Below, in pieces: positions 1 through 9,228 of a stretch of DNA of 64,000 bases. The stretch lies in the NCBI GenBank assembly GCA_036493735.1, contig DASXPH010000035.1, positions 61,165-125,164 of the forward strand, written 5' to 3'. The first letter of the stretch is position 1. The number at the start of each line of letters is the position of its first letter. Position numbers and translations under genes: made by a program. Origin of the DNA: AG2 sp036493735. Lineage in GTDB: Bacteria; Gemmatimonadota; Gemmatimonadetes; Gemmatimonadales; Gemmatimonadaceae. Below the pieces are notes generated by a model. It saw nothing but the letters and a program-made list of their open reading frames with translations. It did not search any database and was not told where the DNA came from.

Positions 1-1
1 G

Positions 2-853
2 GGCACGCTGCGCCTGGGAAGTGGGATCGACGTCGGCTATTACCGACAGGATCTCTCACAGGTGCCGTTAGGCAAGACGCTGTACGACATCATCTCGGAG
101 CTTCGACCGGCATGGGAGCGCCGATTGATCCAGGGCCATCTTGGCCGATTCGGCTTCTCGGGCGACGAGGTCCTAAGAAGGCCAGAGACTCTTTCTGGCG
201 GTGAGCGGGCGCGCGTTGCCTTGGCGATGCTGATGCTCTCTCGTTCGAACTTGCTGATTCTCGATGAGCCAACCAATCATCTCGATGTCGAGTCCATCGA
301 AGCACTCGAGGACGCGCTGGAGCGCTATGATGGGACGGTCATTCTCGTGAGCCACGACCGGGAACTGCTCCGTGGTCTCACGGACAAGCTCTGGGTGTTA
401 CACGAGCGGCACATTACTGAATTCGATGGCGGATTCGCCGAATGGGAAACGGTGAGTGCGGAGCGGGAGCGCGCGGCCGCGTTGCGGGCAAGCGAAGAGG
501 CCGCTCTGCGACGAGTGCATGAGCGACAGCGACTCGAACGGACGCGGCGCCAGGAGGCAGCGAAAGCGAACAGGAGCACCCGAGATCTGACGCGGGAGCT
601 GAGGCGAGCACAGCGTGCCGTCGAAGAAGCCGAGCGAGAGATCGAGTCGCTCGAGAAACAGATTGCGGACTTTGGCGCGGCACTGGAGAATCCGGACCTG
701 TACACGCGCGCAGTGGGGCTGAGCGAAGCGAAAACGCTCGGCGGCCAGATGGAACGGGCCAAACAACAGCTCGACTCGGCGCTCGAACGATGGACCGTCG
801 CTACCGAGGAGGTGGAGACGCTCAACCGCGAACTGGCGGCGACCGAAACCTGA
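2..853 (+). CDS. ABC-F family ATPase, C-terminal part (5' end outside window)
   Basis: The reading frame is open from the first bases, so the gene begins upstream; a GTG at 62 is internal. What remains is the second nucleotide-binding domain: signature LSGGE, Walker B LLILDEPTNHLD and the H-switch LVSHDRELL. These are followed by about 130 residues of charged, Arg/Glu-rich helix that reads as the coiled-coil C-terminal domain of Uup/EttA-type proteins. No membrane segment is present. Members of this family act on ribosomes in translation rescue or antibiotic protection rather than in transport; which role applies here cannot be told without the N-terminus and inter-domain linker. The next gene starts 28 bases downstream. 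Confidence 0.9.
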   Translation, partial: GTLRLGSGIDVGYYRQDLSQVPLGKTLYDIISELRPAWERRLIQGHLGRFGFSGDEVLRRPETLSGGERARVALAMLMLSRSNLLILDEPTNHLDVESIEALEDALERYDGTVILVSHDRELLRGLTDKLWVLHERHITEFDGGFAEWETVSAERERAAALRASEEAALRRVHERQRLERTRRQEAAKANRSTRDLTRELRRAQRAVEEAEREIESLEKQIADFGAALENPDLYTRAVGLSEAKTLGGQMERAKQQLDSALERWTVATEEVETLNRELAATET

Positions 854-881
854 CGTTCGCGGATGCACGTACGAGGGGATC

Positions 882-3140
882 ATGCTCGCTGCCGTGCTCA
901 TGCTGCAATTGGTGATCTCGCCGGCTCAGACGCCGGTCTATTCGTCGCCCGCGCTCCGCGACTTCGTGGAGGCCGCTGCGGCGGCGAATCACGAGCCACC
1001 GCCGGCGCTCAGCGGCTACCGGGCGCGGCTCGAATCCGAGTTGTCACTGCTGATCCGAGACACTCTTGGGCGTGAACGCAGCGCACAGATCGAACAGGTG
1101 GCGCTGAGGGCCAACTGGACTCGCGGCAAGGAATACGACATCCGCGTGATCGGCTACCGATCGCAGAGCGTCGGCGTGCCATACTCCGCACTCTCAATTG
1201 CTCGCGGCTGGACGATTCCCCATCTGTACGGCGATCGATTGACGTTAGGCGTCGATTTTGGAGAGCTCGACGCCGGCGGCCGGAAGCGCACCGACTCGAA
1301 GAAGCCTGATTCCGCGACTGCCCGCACTTTCCCCGATACGATTCACGCGGTTCATCCCCTCGCATCGGACCGTGATCAGTTCTATCGGTTTCGCGGTGGT
1401 GACACGGTTGCGGTTCTGCATTCTGGTCAGCGAGAGATCCCCATCGTGCGGGTCCACGTTACGCCAGTTCTGGATTCCGCCGCTCGCGTCGCTCGGATAG
1501 CCGCATTCGAGGGTGAGATCGACTTCGACGGCACGCGCCACCAAATCGTGCGCATGCGCGGCCGATTCATTGCGACGCGGCCCCCGCATCGCAGCCGGTT
1601 CTCGCTCTCGAGATTGCCCGGCATTGTCGCCGTGGCCTACGTGGAGCTCGTGAACGCCGAAGTCGAGGGCCGCTACTGGCTGCCCGCGTTCCAGCGCTCC
1701 GAGTTCCAGGCGAACTTCGCGCCGTTAGGCACCGAGCGATCGGTATTTCGTCTGGTCTCGCGCTTCTATGATCTGGAGGTGTTGCAGCGACAGGAGAGCC
1801 AGCAGACGGTGCTCGCGGGTGGTCCGCTTGGAACAGGCAGCGCTCCCGACATACGGCCACACCTCTCCTATGCGCCGGATGACAGTGTCAGCGGATTCCA
1901 CAATTGGGCCGAAGCGCTCGGCGCGTCGACTTCGGAGGTGAAGGCATCCGACTTCGATGATCTCGCGCCGGATGCGTGGCGTGTATCCGGCGCGCCCCGA
2001 CTCGAAGTAGCGCCGAATCAACTGGGTGAACTTTTTCGCTTCAATCGCGTCGAAGGCGCCTATACCGGATTTGCTGCCCGCGAGCGCTTTCGCGATGCGT
2101 TGCCGGGACTGAGCGCGCGCGCGTATGGCGGTTGGGCCTGGACGGAACGCACCCCTCGTGGTGGCGCATCGGCCGCGTACGCTCGTGGCGGAGCGACGCT
2201 GGCCGCAAGAGTGGATCGATCGCTCGCCAGTACCAATGACTTCACGCCGCCCCTCGAGGATGGCGCCGAAGGGTTCGGTGCGCTCGTCGGAGGATACGAC
2301 GATCAAGACTATGTCGATCGGCGGCTCGCCGCCCTGAGCCTAACGAGCTATCTCGGCCGGTCGCGTAATGCGCTTGTCGTGGTCGAGGGCGGCCCGGGCA
2401 GTGATCGCCCCGAGGTGACACGATTGAGTCGTTCCCCAATTGGAGGCGGCCAATTTCGAATCAATCGCTGGAGTGCACCGGGGCACTATCTACGCGGAGC
2501 GGCCACGATCGAGCTTCGCCCCGATGTTACCGGTCTTTATCTGGAGCCAGGGATTGGTCTGATCGCGTCGTACGAGGGAGCGGCGGGAAGTCTGAGCTGG
2601 CAGCGTGCCGAGCTGACGATCGCCGCACGCGAGAACGTCGGTGATTTTGGAATCTCCTCGCGTGCCCAAGCAGGCCTCGTCTGGGGGAAAACACTGCCAC
2701 CCCAACAGCTCTTCGAGATCGGCGGCGAGAACGCGCTCCCTGGCTATGACTACAAGCAGTTCGGGGGCGACAGAGCGGCCATCATCGGAGTTCTCGGCGC
2801 GTACACTTTCCCCGTGCTTCGAAGACCCTGGCGGCTCGTGCGAGCGCTCATGGTGCCTGGGTTCAGCCCCGGCATCGCCGCGGGCATCCAGGGCGGTTGG
2901 GCAGAGGCAGCCACCGCGGCCGCGCGCAGGGCAACCGGTCTGCTCGACCCGAACGCTGCACTCGGCTGCCCATCGCTGAATGCGTGTCCAGCCGCGCTTT
3001 CGACACCAACCGGTGGGATTCGCGCGACCGTGGATGCGCGCCTAACGTTTTTTGGCGGACTGATTGGAGTGGGCGTCGCTCGGCCCGTGGATCGCGCGGC
3101 GCCATGGCGGCTTGCCTTCCGATTCGGCCAGACCTACTGA
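882..3140 (+). CDS. Predicted outer-membrane beta-barrel protein
   Basis: A 752-residue protein. The ATG is preceded by AGGGG at the right distance. The first about 20 residues form a hydrophobic signal peptide. The middle is a soluble domain and the last about 330 residues alternate hydrophobic and polar stretches with many aromatic and glycine turns, as in BamA/TamA-like or surface-antigen barrels; the segment around FEIGGENALPGYDYKQFGG resembles the barrel region of those families. It ends in RFGQTY with a terminal aromatic residue, typical of barrel proteins. I do not recognise a defined family. It may be co-transcribed with the upstream ABC-F gene. Confidence 0.65.
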   Translation: MLAAVLMLQLVISPAQTPVYSSPALRDFVEAAAAANHEPPPALSGYRARLESELSLLIRDTLGRERSAQIEQVALRANWTRGKEYDIRVIGYRSQSVGVPYSALSIARGWTIPHLYGDRLTLGVDFGELDAGGRKRTDSKKPDSATARTFPDTIHAVHPLASDRDQFYRFRGGDTVAVLHSGQREIPIVRVHVTPVLDSAARVARIAAFEGEIDFDGTRHQIVRMRGRFIATRPPHRSRFSLSRLPGIVAVAYVELVNAEVEGRYWLPAFQRSEFQANFAPLGTERSVFRLVSRFYDLEVLQRQESQQTVLAGGPLGTGSAPDIRPHLSYAPDDSVSGFHNWAEALGASTSEVKASDFDDLAPDAWRVSGAPRLEVAPNQLGELFRFNRVEGAYTGFAARERFRDALPGLSARAYGGWAWTERTPRGGASAAYARGGATLAARVDRSLASTNDFTPPLEDGAEGFGALVGGYDDQDYVDRRLAALSLTSYLGRSRNALVVVEGGPGSDRPEVTRLSRSPIGGGQFRINRWSAPGHYLRGAATIELRPDVTGLYLEPGIGLIASYEGAAGSLSWQRAELTIAARENVGDFGISSRAQAGLVWGKTLPPQQLFEIGGENALPGYDYKQFGGDRAAIIGVLGAYTFPVLRRPWRLVRALMVPGFSPGIAAGIQGGWAEAATAAARRATGLLDPNAALGCPSLNACPAALSTPTGGIRATVDARLTFFGGLIGVGVARPVDRAAPWRLAFRFGQTY

Positions 3141-3153
3141 GTGCAGACCCGGC

Positions 3154-4173
3154 TTAGAACTCTCCGATGAAGCCGATTTCGGGCTCGAGGCGGAGGCCGT
3201 GCTTTTTCTCGACCTCCCGTTGGGCGATGCTGATCAACTCGCGTACATCGCGTGCGGTCGCGTGCCCGAGGTTGACCATGATGTTGGCGTGAATGTGTGA
3301 GATCTGCGCGTCGCCCACGCGAAAACCCTTCAAGCCGCACTGATCGATCAGCCGACCCGCGCCAACGCCCTCGATCTTCTTGAAAACAGATCCTGCGCTC
3401 GGGTGCCAATCGAGCCACGGGTGTTTCCCTCCGCGCCAACTGAGATTCTCCTGCATGATTCGATGCAGCACCGCCGGATCGCCCCTGGAAAGACGAAAGT
3501 TCGCGGCGAGAACGGTGTCTCGCCGGTGATGAAAAATCGTGTCGTCATACCCGAACTTCACGTAGTCCGGTCCGACGCTCCGACGCTCATTCTCTTCGGT
3601 GAGCACCTCGCAGGATTCGAAAACCTCCGCGATGAACATGGTTCTTTCCCGCTCGGGCGCGGGCGACAGGAAGTGCAAATTCTGCCAGATGGCACCTCCG
3701 ATAGTGCTCGGGATGCCAACGTAGTGCTCGAGACCGGACCAGCCGCGACTGACCGATTCAAGAATGAGATCCTTGACGATCGCTCCGCTCTCGGTCCACA
3801 GCGTGCAGATATCGTCGTGTTCGCGGAAGGAGAAGTGACGAGCCGTATTCCGTACGACGAGCCCGCGAAACCCCTTGTCGCCGATGAGAATGTTGGCGCC
3901 GAGGCCGAGCACGAAGTACGGTAGCTCGAGGTCGCGAGCAATCAGCACCGCGTCCGCGAGCTCGTCAGCATTGCTAGCTTCGAAGTAGAGGTCAGCCGGT
4001 CCGCCAATCCGAAATGTGGTGTACAGACCGAGCGGCTCATCGCGCCGCAATCGCGTTCCGCGCCCTAGCGCCTCACCGGTCTTCGCGGTGATTCTTCGCG
4101 CAACGATGTCGAGCCGGCGTTGCAACTCTTCGTGATTGTGGGTGCTATCAATGGCAGTAGATGAGGCAGACAT
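3154..4173 (-). CDS. murB: UDP-N-acetylenolpyruvoylglucosamine reductase (MurB)
   Basis: FAD-dependent cytosolic enzyme that reduces enolpyruvyl-UDP-GlcNAc to UDP-MurNAc in peptidoglycan precursor synthesis. The FAD domain begins at YTTFRIGGPADLY, with the flavin-binding stretch LGLGANILI and YVGIPSTIGGA. The active-site serine lies in SAGSVFKK and the C-terminal glutamate in LEPEIGFIGEF. From the ATG at 4173 the protein has 339 residues, normal for MurB with a short N-terminal extension. A GTG at 4251 would lengthen it into the neighbouring signal peptide region and is unlikely. The start codon overlaps that of the divergent M16 peptidase gene. Confidence 0.93.
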   Translation of the reverse strand: MSASSTAIDSTHNHEELQRRLDIVARRITAKTGEALGRGTRLRRDEPLGLYTTFRIGGPADLYFEASNADELADAVLIARDLELPYFVLGLGANILIGDKGFRGLVVRNTARHFSFREHDDICTLWTESGAIVKDLILESVSRGWSGLEHYVGIPSTIGGAIWQNLHFLSPAPERERTMFIAEVFESCEVLTEENERRSVGPDYVKFGYDDTIFHHRRDTVLAANFRLSRGDPAVLHRIMQENLSWRGGKHPWLDWHPSAGSVFKKIEGVGAGRLIDQCGLKGFRVGDAQISHIHANIMVNLGHATARDVRELISIAQREVEKKHGLRLEPEIGFIGEF

Positions 4174-5587
4174 GTCGACGAAAGAAATACGGGGACTCCC
4201 ATTGAAGCTACCACGATCGCCCTTGCTGTTACTGCTGCTGATTGTGCTCACGTCGCCACTGCTCGCGCAGCGGGCGGAGCTCGAACGCCGGATTCAGCGG
4301 CAAGTGCTACCGAATGGCCTCGAAGTCATCGTTGTCGAAAATCGGGGTGTCCCGCTCGTGACGATCGAAGTCGATGTGCGAAACGGGTCGTTCACACAGG
4401 GCCCGCAGTTCGAGGGCCTGTCGCACCTGTACGAGCACATGTTCTTCAAAGCCAACACCGAGTATCCGGAGCCTGACGAGTTCGTCGCGCGAGCGTCAGA
4501 GCTCGGCGCCGTGTTCAACGGCCAGACGCGAGAAGAGATCGTGAATTATTACGTCACTCTTCCCGCGGACAGCCTGGAAGGTGGCATGCGGTTTCTCGCC
4601 GCGCCGTTGAAAGGCCCCCTCTTTCGTCAGGATGAATTGGAGCGCGAACGATCGGTCGTCATTGGCGAGTACGATCGAAATGAATCCAGCCCCTTCTATC
4701 ACTTCGAGACGGCGATCGACAAGGCGCTATGGACCACCGCGTGGAGTCGAAAGAATCCACTCGGCGAGCGCGACGTGATTTTGCGGACAACGCCGCCGCA
4801 GATGCGCTTCATCCAGCAGCGCTATTACATCCCCAACAACTCGGCGATCGTCGTGACCGGGGACGTCACGCCTGACCGTGTCTTCGCGCTTGCGCGCACG
4901 GTGTTTGGTGATTGGAAACGAGGGCCGGATCCCTTCGCCGCGGACCCCATTCCGCCAGTACCGCCCTTGCAGCGGACGCAAGGAATCATCACCGAACAGC
5001 CAGTCGGGTCGGTTGTCGTCATGCTCAAGTGGCAAGGACCGAGCGCCGTAAAGGATCCGGCGGCGACGTATGCGGCTGATGTTTTCTCCGATGTTCTGAA
5101 TCAACCAGGCTCGCGATTCCAGAAGCGCCTGGTGGATAGCGGTCTCTTTCAGTCCATTGGCGTCAATTACTATACGCTCAACCACGTGGGGCCGATCACG
5201 ATTGCCGGCGAGACGACGCCGGAAAAGCTGCGAGAGGCCATCGCGGCTCTCGAGGAGGAAATCACGAAGGTCGTCGAACCGAACTACTTCACCACCGAAG
5301 AGCTCGAGTTCACGAAGCAGCATCGCATCGTCGACGCGATGTTCAACCTCGAGCGCGCCTCTGGCTTCGCCCACCAGCTCGGCTTTTGGTGGGCGGTGAC
5401 GGGTCTCGATTATTTCTACGGATACACCGACATGATGGCAAAGCAAACGCCGGACGATCTGCGCCACTACGCGAGAACGTACATCATCGGCAAGCCACAT
5501 ATCGTTGGTGTGCTGCTGTCGCCGGAGATGCGTCAGCGGCTTGGCCTGACAACGGCGGAGCTAGCAGCACCGCGAGGCCAACCGTGA
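4172..5587 (+). CDS. M16 zinc peptidase, catalytic subunit, exported
   Basis: A 471-residue protein with an N-terminal hydrophobic leucine-rich signal peptide ending near LLAQ. The inverted zinc motif HLYEH places H85, E88 and H89, and the third ligand E166 in IGEYDRNE follows at the usual distance, so this is a complete M16 (pitrilysin/processing-peptidase-like) site. The second half is the M16 C-terminal domain with the family's VVVTGDV stretch. GAGG lies five bases before the ATG at 4172. The stop codon overlaps the GTG of the next gene (GTGA), so the two M16 subunits are translationally coupled and probably work as a periplasmic heterodimer. Confidence 0.9.
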   Translation: MSTKEIRGLPLKLPRSPLLLLLLIVLTSPLLAQRAELERRIQRQVLPNGLEVIVVENRGVPLVTIEVDVRNGSFTQGPQFEGLSHLYEHMFFKANTEYPEPDEFVARASELGAVFNGQTREEIVNYYVTLPADSLEGGMRFLAAPLKGPLFRQDELERERSVVIGEYDRNESSPFYHFETAIDKALWTTAWSRKNPLGERDVILRTTPPQMRFIQQRYYIPNNSAIVVTGDVTPDRVFALARTVFGDWKRGPDPFAADPIPPVPPLQRTQGIITEQPVGSVVVMLKWQGPSAVKDPAATYAADVFSDVLNQPGSRFQKRLVDSGLFQSIGVNYYTLNHVGPITIAGETTPEKLREAIAALEEEITKVVEPNYFTTEELEFTKQHRIVDAMFNLERASGFAHQLGFWWAVTGLDYFYGYTDMMAKQTPDDLRHYARTYIIGKPHIVGVLLSPEMRQRLGLTTAELAAPRGQP

Positions 5588-6954
5588 GAAGAACGGCTCG
5601 CGTGACGGGACTAAGCCTTGTCGGAGTCTTGGCGGCGATTTCGTTGGGCGCTCAGCCGCCCCAGGTCTTACCGAGTACGTCGCCGCCGTCGTACTCGTTC
5701 TCGCCCAGCCCAACCGCGGACACGTCAACCTCCGAATTCAACGTCGGGGGCCTCCGCGTCATTCTTCGACGAAATGCAGCAAGCGACGTGATCGCGGCGA
5801 ACCTCTTCCTCCTCGGCGGAGTCCAGCAACTCACGCCGGCGACGCAGGGAATCGAAGCGTTCCTACTCGCTGCCTCGGAGCGCGGAACAAAGAACTATCC
5901 GAAAGATGCGCTTCGCGTGGCCACGAATCGTACCGGGAGCGTGATCAGCATCGAGCCGGAGGACGACTGGACCGTCTTCGGCCTGCACGCGACGCGCACG
6001 ACCTTCGACTCGAGTTGGGCGATTTTCGCCGACCGCGTCATGAACCCCACGCTCGATAGCGCCGACGTCGAGTTGATTCGTGCGCAGCTCCTGAGCGCGG
6101 CGAGTCAGCGGCGACTCCATCCCGATGCCGAGCTGAGAATTGTGGCTGACAGTCTGCTGTTCGTCGGCCATCCTTACGCGCTCGCGACCGAAGGGACCGA
6201 ACAGTCGCTGGCGTCGATCCAGCGTTCCGCGTTACGAAACTACCTCACGACGCAGTTCATGAAATCGCGCATGCTGCTCGTGGTCGTCGGAAACGTGGAG
6301 CGATCACGTCTCGAGTCACTCGTGAGCGCAACCCTCGCCAAGCTCCCGGCTGGGAACTATCACTGGACCGCGCCAACGACGGTTCCGAACAATCGCCGGG
6401 CGCTCGTCGTCGAATCCGAGCAGCTCCCGACGAACTATATCATCGGCTACTATGCCGGCCCGCCAGCATCGAGCCCGGATTACAACGCGCTCCGTATCGC
6501 AACGGCGGTACTGTCGGGGAGATTCTTCACGGAGATCCGGTCGAAACGAAATCTCAGCTACGCTGTCGACGCCCCATTCGTCGAGCGCGCGATTGCAACT
6601 GGCGGCGTATATGTAACCACGGTATCGCCGGATGAGACGCTTCGCTTGATGCGCCAGGAGATCGACGAGTTGCAGAACGAGCTGGTCGATCCCGCAGGGC
6701 TGCGGCGACTCGTGGTACAGTTCATTACCGATTATTTCCTGAAGAACGAGACCAATGCGGATCAGGCAGCGTTCCTGGCGCGTGCCGCGCTCTATGAGGG
6801 CGATTATCGTGAGGCGGACCGGTTCGTAGACGAGTTGCGACAGGTACGGCCCGAGGACGTTCGTCGCGCGGCACGGGAATACATGCACGACTTCCGATTC
6901 GTCTACATCGGTGACCCGAACCGGCTGCCGAAGGACTATCTCAATCGATTCTGA
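5584..6954 (+). CDS. M16 peptidase family protein, non-catalytic partner, exported
   Basis: A 456-residue protein starting at a GTG that overlaps the preceding stop. It has a signal peptide (about residues 1-25, ending LGAQ). The M16 fold is visible: the GLRVILRRN strand, a MLLVVVGNV stretch and LVVESEQ. Where an active M16 enzyme has HxxEH, this protein reads QGIEAFLL, so zinc ligands are absent. In known two-chain M16B systems one chain has the zinc site and the other supplies the substrate-binding arginine/tyrosine pair; RSKRNLSYAV near residue 320 matches that second motif. It is therefore the partner of the upstream subunit. Confidence 0.85.
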   Translation: MRRTARVTGLSLVGVLAAISLGAQPPQVLPSTSPPSYSFSPSPTADTSTSEFNVGGLRVILRRNAASDVIAANLFLLGGVQQLTPATQGIEAFLLAASERGTKNYPKDALRVATNRTGSVISIEPEDDWTVFGLHATRTTFDSSWAIFADRVMNPTLDSADVELIRAQLLSAASQRRLHPDAELRIVADSLLFVGHPYALATEGTEQSLASIQRSALRNYLTTQFMKSRMLLVVVGNVERSRLESLVSATLAKLPAGNYHWTAPTTVPNNRRALVVESEQLPTNYIIGYYAGPPASSPDYNALRIATAVLSGRFFTEIRSKRNLSYAVDAPFVERAIATGGVYVTTVSPDETLRLMRQEIDELQNELVDPAGLRRLVVQFITDYFLKNETNADQAAFLARAALYEGDYREADRFVDELRQVRPEDVRRAAREYMHDFRFVYIGDPNRLPKDYLNRF

Positions 6955-6958
6955 GTGC

Positions 6959-7762
6959 CTAACGAACTGCCACCGGGCCCGCGCCGAGTAGCTCGCGCGC
7001 ACGGACGCCGGCGGCCGCATTCGTCGCAATGACGTTGTCGCCGAATGCAGTCGCCGCGCCGGTCCAATCGCTGAATGTGCCGCCGGCCTCGGTGATGAGT
7101 GGAAACAGAGCGGCCGAGTCCCATGGCGACACGATCCCGTCTACCATCACTTCGGCGCGGCCCGTCGCGACGAGCAGGTAGCCATAGCAGTCGCCCCACG
7201 TGCGACTGATCGCCGCGCTTTCCGCTAGTCGTCGCCACCCCTCCCGTTGTTCGGTACTGCGGGGAAATCGCTCGTCCGTCGTGAGCACAGTCGCTTCTTC
7301 GAGGGCTGAAACCGTCGAGACCTGCGCACGGTGTCCGTTCCACCAGCACCCCAGGCCGATGGCGCCGCCGAGGATCTCGTCAACCGCGGGGAAGAACGCG
7401 GCACCGGCGAGGACGGTCTCCTCCTCGCACACGGCGACCAGCGTGCCCCAGAGCGGAACGCCACGAACGAATGTCTTGGTGCCGTCCACAGGATCGATGA
7501 GCCACCGCCGTTTGGCGGCGGGTCGATAAGCGCCAAACTCCTCACCGAGGATGCCATCTTCGGGGAAGCGTCGAGTGATCCACTCGCGGGCCGCCTCCTC
7601 CGCGCTGCGATCGGCTATGGTCACCGGTGATCCGTCCGCCTTCGATTCAACGGACAGCGTCGAGCGGAAATGGCGAAGAGCAACGCTTCCTGCGCGGCGC
7701 GCCAGTTCCTGCGCTGCCTCGAGGAGCAGGGAGAGCTCATGTCGCTTCTCACTTGTCGGCAT
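6959..7762 (-). CDS. hisN: Inositol-monophosphatase family phosphatase, HisN-like
   Basis: A 267-residue member of the Mg-dependent inositol monophosphatase family. Metal-binding motifs are intact: GEEFG, DPVDGTK and WDSAAL. The length and motif wording resemble the HisN type of histidinol-phosphate phosphatase. The gene sits 14 bases downstream of a HisA-like gene on the same strand, which supports a histidine-related or sugar-phosphate role. It could equally act on inositol phosphate or another small phosphate ester, so the symbol is tentative. It converges on the M16 gene with a 4-base gap. Confidence 0.75.
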   Translation of the reverse strand: MPTSEKRHELSLLLEAAQELARRAGSVALRHFRSTLSVESKADGSPVTIADRSAEEAAREWITRRFPEDGILGEEFGAYRPAAKRRWLIDPVDGTKTFVRGVPLWGTLVAVCEEETVLAGAAFFPAVDEILGGAIGLGCWWNGHRAQVSTVSALEEATVLTTDERFPRSTEQREGWRRLAESAAISRTWGDCYGYLLVATGRAEVMVDGIVSPWDSAALFPLITEAGGTFSDWTGAATAFGDNVIATNAAAGVRARELLGAGPVAVR

Positions 7763-7776
7763 CCCGTCGCTCCCCG

Positions 7777-8445
7777 TTAGGCTCCAAACTCCCGAGCGAT
7801 GGAGCGTCCGTCCAGGACGCCCGTCAGCAAGGAGTCCGCGTCCAGGATGGCGCCGGCAACGCCCCGATGCTCGAGCGCGCGCAGATCGTTGACCTCGGCG
7901 ATGCCCCCGGAAATGAGGAGGGGAAAACGTGAGCGGTCGGCGACGTCCTCCAACAGTGAGAGCTCACCAAAGCGCATCGCGCCGTCCAGGGTGGGAATCG
8001 TCACGATGAGCTCCTGGAGTGAAATGGCGTTCAGCTCCTCAACCAGGTCGAGGATGTCGACAGGCAGCGTACGCACCCAGCCGCGCCTAACGACCCGACG
8101 GTCGCGAACGGCCGTCGTCGCGCCGATCGCCTCGGGGTAGAGGTCGGCAACGTCGGCAAGCCAATCTGGCTCCTCGATGCCACGATCCCCGACGACGACA
8201 CCGTCAACGCCGAGCCGGATCAACTGCTCGATGTCGCTCGTCGCCTCCACCCCGCCGACCTGCACCCGCGCTTCCGTAATGCGTAAGATCTCTTCCAGGA
8301 CAAAACTCTCCGTGCCTGTGGCTGAGCCGCCATCGGCGAGGTGCAGTCGAGTGAATCCCATGTCGGCCAATTCTCGGGCAATTGTCACCGCGCTGGTCGC
8401 GCGGGCACGACCGTCGCGCAGCTTGATTGATGGAATGGCGATCAT
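7777..8445 (-). CDS. HisA-like TIM-barrel protein lacking both catalytic aspartates
   Basis: A 222-residue beta/alpha barrel of the HisA/HisF family. It begins MIAIPSIKLRDG, where HisA has IPAIDL: the catalytic aspartate is replaced by lysine (K8, codon AAG). The second catalytic aspartate, normally before the RGW motif, aligns to A112. Phosphate-binding loops remain recognisable (QVGGV, VVGDRG, ISGGI). HisA isomerises ProFAR to PRFAR in histidine synthesis. With both acid/base residues gone, isomerase activity by the known mechanism is doubtful. It is paired with the downstream HisN-like gene. It may be a repurposed paralog. Confidence 0.8.
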   Translation of the reverse strand: MIAIPSIKLRDGRARATSAVTIARELADMGFTRLHLADGGSATGTESFVLEEILRITEARVQVGGVEATSDIEQLIRLGVDGVVVGDRGIEEPDWLADVADLYPEAIGATTAVRDRRVVRRGWVRTLPVDILDLVEELNAISLQELIVTIPTLDGAMRFGELSLLEDVADRSRFPLLISGGIAEVNDLRALEHRGVAGAILDADSLLTGVLDGRSIAREFGA

Positions 8446-8621
8446 GCGAGTACGCTAGCAGGCTGGAGAAGTCTCTGCATTGCTCGGAGCCGCAGGCGAT
8501 TGCCGCAATTCTTTCTTGTGAATAGTTTCACGACCCTGCGACGAACGACTCCCGAGTCCGCCATCGGATGCGCATGAATCGGCGAGCGTTCGCACTCAAT
8601 TGAAGCGAGGCCTTTTCGGAC
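8446..8621. other. Divergent intergenic region
   Basis: This holds the control regions of the HisA-like gene (leftward) and the cupredoxin gene (rightward). Two small perfect inverted repeats are visible: ATTGC-C-GCAAT at 8499-8509 and GTGAA-TAGT-TTCAC at 8518-8531. Either could be an operator. I see no clear -10/-35 pair. Confidence 0.35.
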
Positions 8622-9131
8622 ATGCCACTTCGGAAGCTGGCAACACTTATTGGTCTTGCGCTCTTCGCGGCCTGCGGGGGTCAGAAGAAGACGACGACGG
8701 ACTCCGCCGCAACCGCGCCGACTCCCACGCCCGCTAATGCAAGCGCGTCCGCGACTCCCAACTCTGCGGCAAGCTCTCCAGCGCCGATTACCGGCCAAAC
8801 GGTAGAAGTCACGATGCTGCAGGACCCTCAGGGCAACTACCGCTTCGAACCGGCGGACGTAACGATCAAATCGGGCGACGGAGTGAAATTCATCATGGTG
8901 TCGGGCGGCCCGCACAACGTGGCCTTCGATCCGGCGCAAATTCCCCAGGCCGCGAAGACGCAGCTCTCGGCGAACATGCAGCAACAGGTTTCCGAGCTCT
9001 CGAGTCCGATGATGATGAACCCGAACGAGACCTACACCATCTCATTCGGGAACATTCCGCCCGGGAAATACGAGTTTCACTGTACACCGCATCTCGCGAT
9101 GGGAATGAAAGGCACCATCACGGTGCAGTGA
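8622..9131 (+). CDS. Plastocyanin/auracyanin-like cupredoxin lipoprotein
   Basis: A 169-residue lipoprotein with lipobox FAAC (Cys18) followed by an Ala/Thr/Pro-rich tether to about residue 57, then a cupredoxin domain. Type-1 copper ligands are H98 (GGPHNV), C154, H157 and M162 or M160 (HCTPHLAMGM). Such proteins carry electrons in the periplasm between membrane complexes. No partner oxidase or complex is adjacent. A rho-independent terminator follows directly, so the gene is monocistronic. Confidence 0.88.
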   Translation: MPLRKLATLIGLALFAACGGQKKTTTDSAATAPTPTPANASASATPNSAASSPAPITGQTVEVTMLQDPQGNYRFEPADVTIKSGDGVKFIMVSGGPHNVAFDPAQIPQAAKTQLSANMQQQVSELSSPMMMNPNETYTISFGNIPPGKYEFHCTPHLAMGMKGTITVQ

Positions 9132-9149
9132 ATACGGTTCACCTCTCAG

Positions 9150-9175
9150 AGCGGGAGCCCTCAGCTCCCGCTTTT
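9150..9175 (+). terminator. Rho-independent terminator after the cupredoxin gene
   Basis: A perfect 8-bp stem AGCGGGAG/CTCCCGCT with a 7-base loop, followed by TTT, 18 bases after the stop. Confidence 0.8.
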
Positions 9176-9228
9176 CGTAGGCACGGCGCTCGGACGCGTG
9201 TACGCTTCCTGCGAATAAGACGAGTACG

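Noticed and set aside
3154..4251. MurB starting at GTG 4251
   Set aside because: It would add 26 unconserved residues reading through the divergent gene's signal peptide; ATG 4173 fits the family length.
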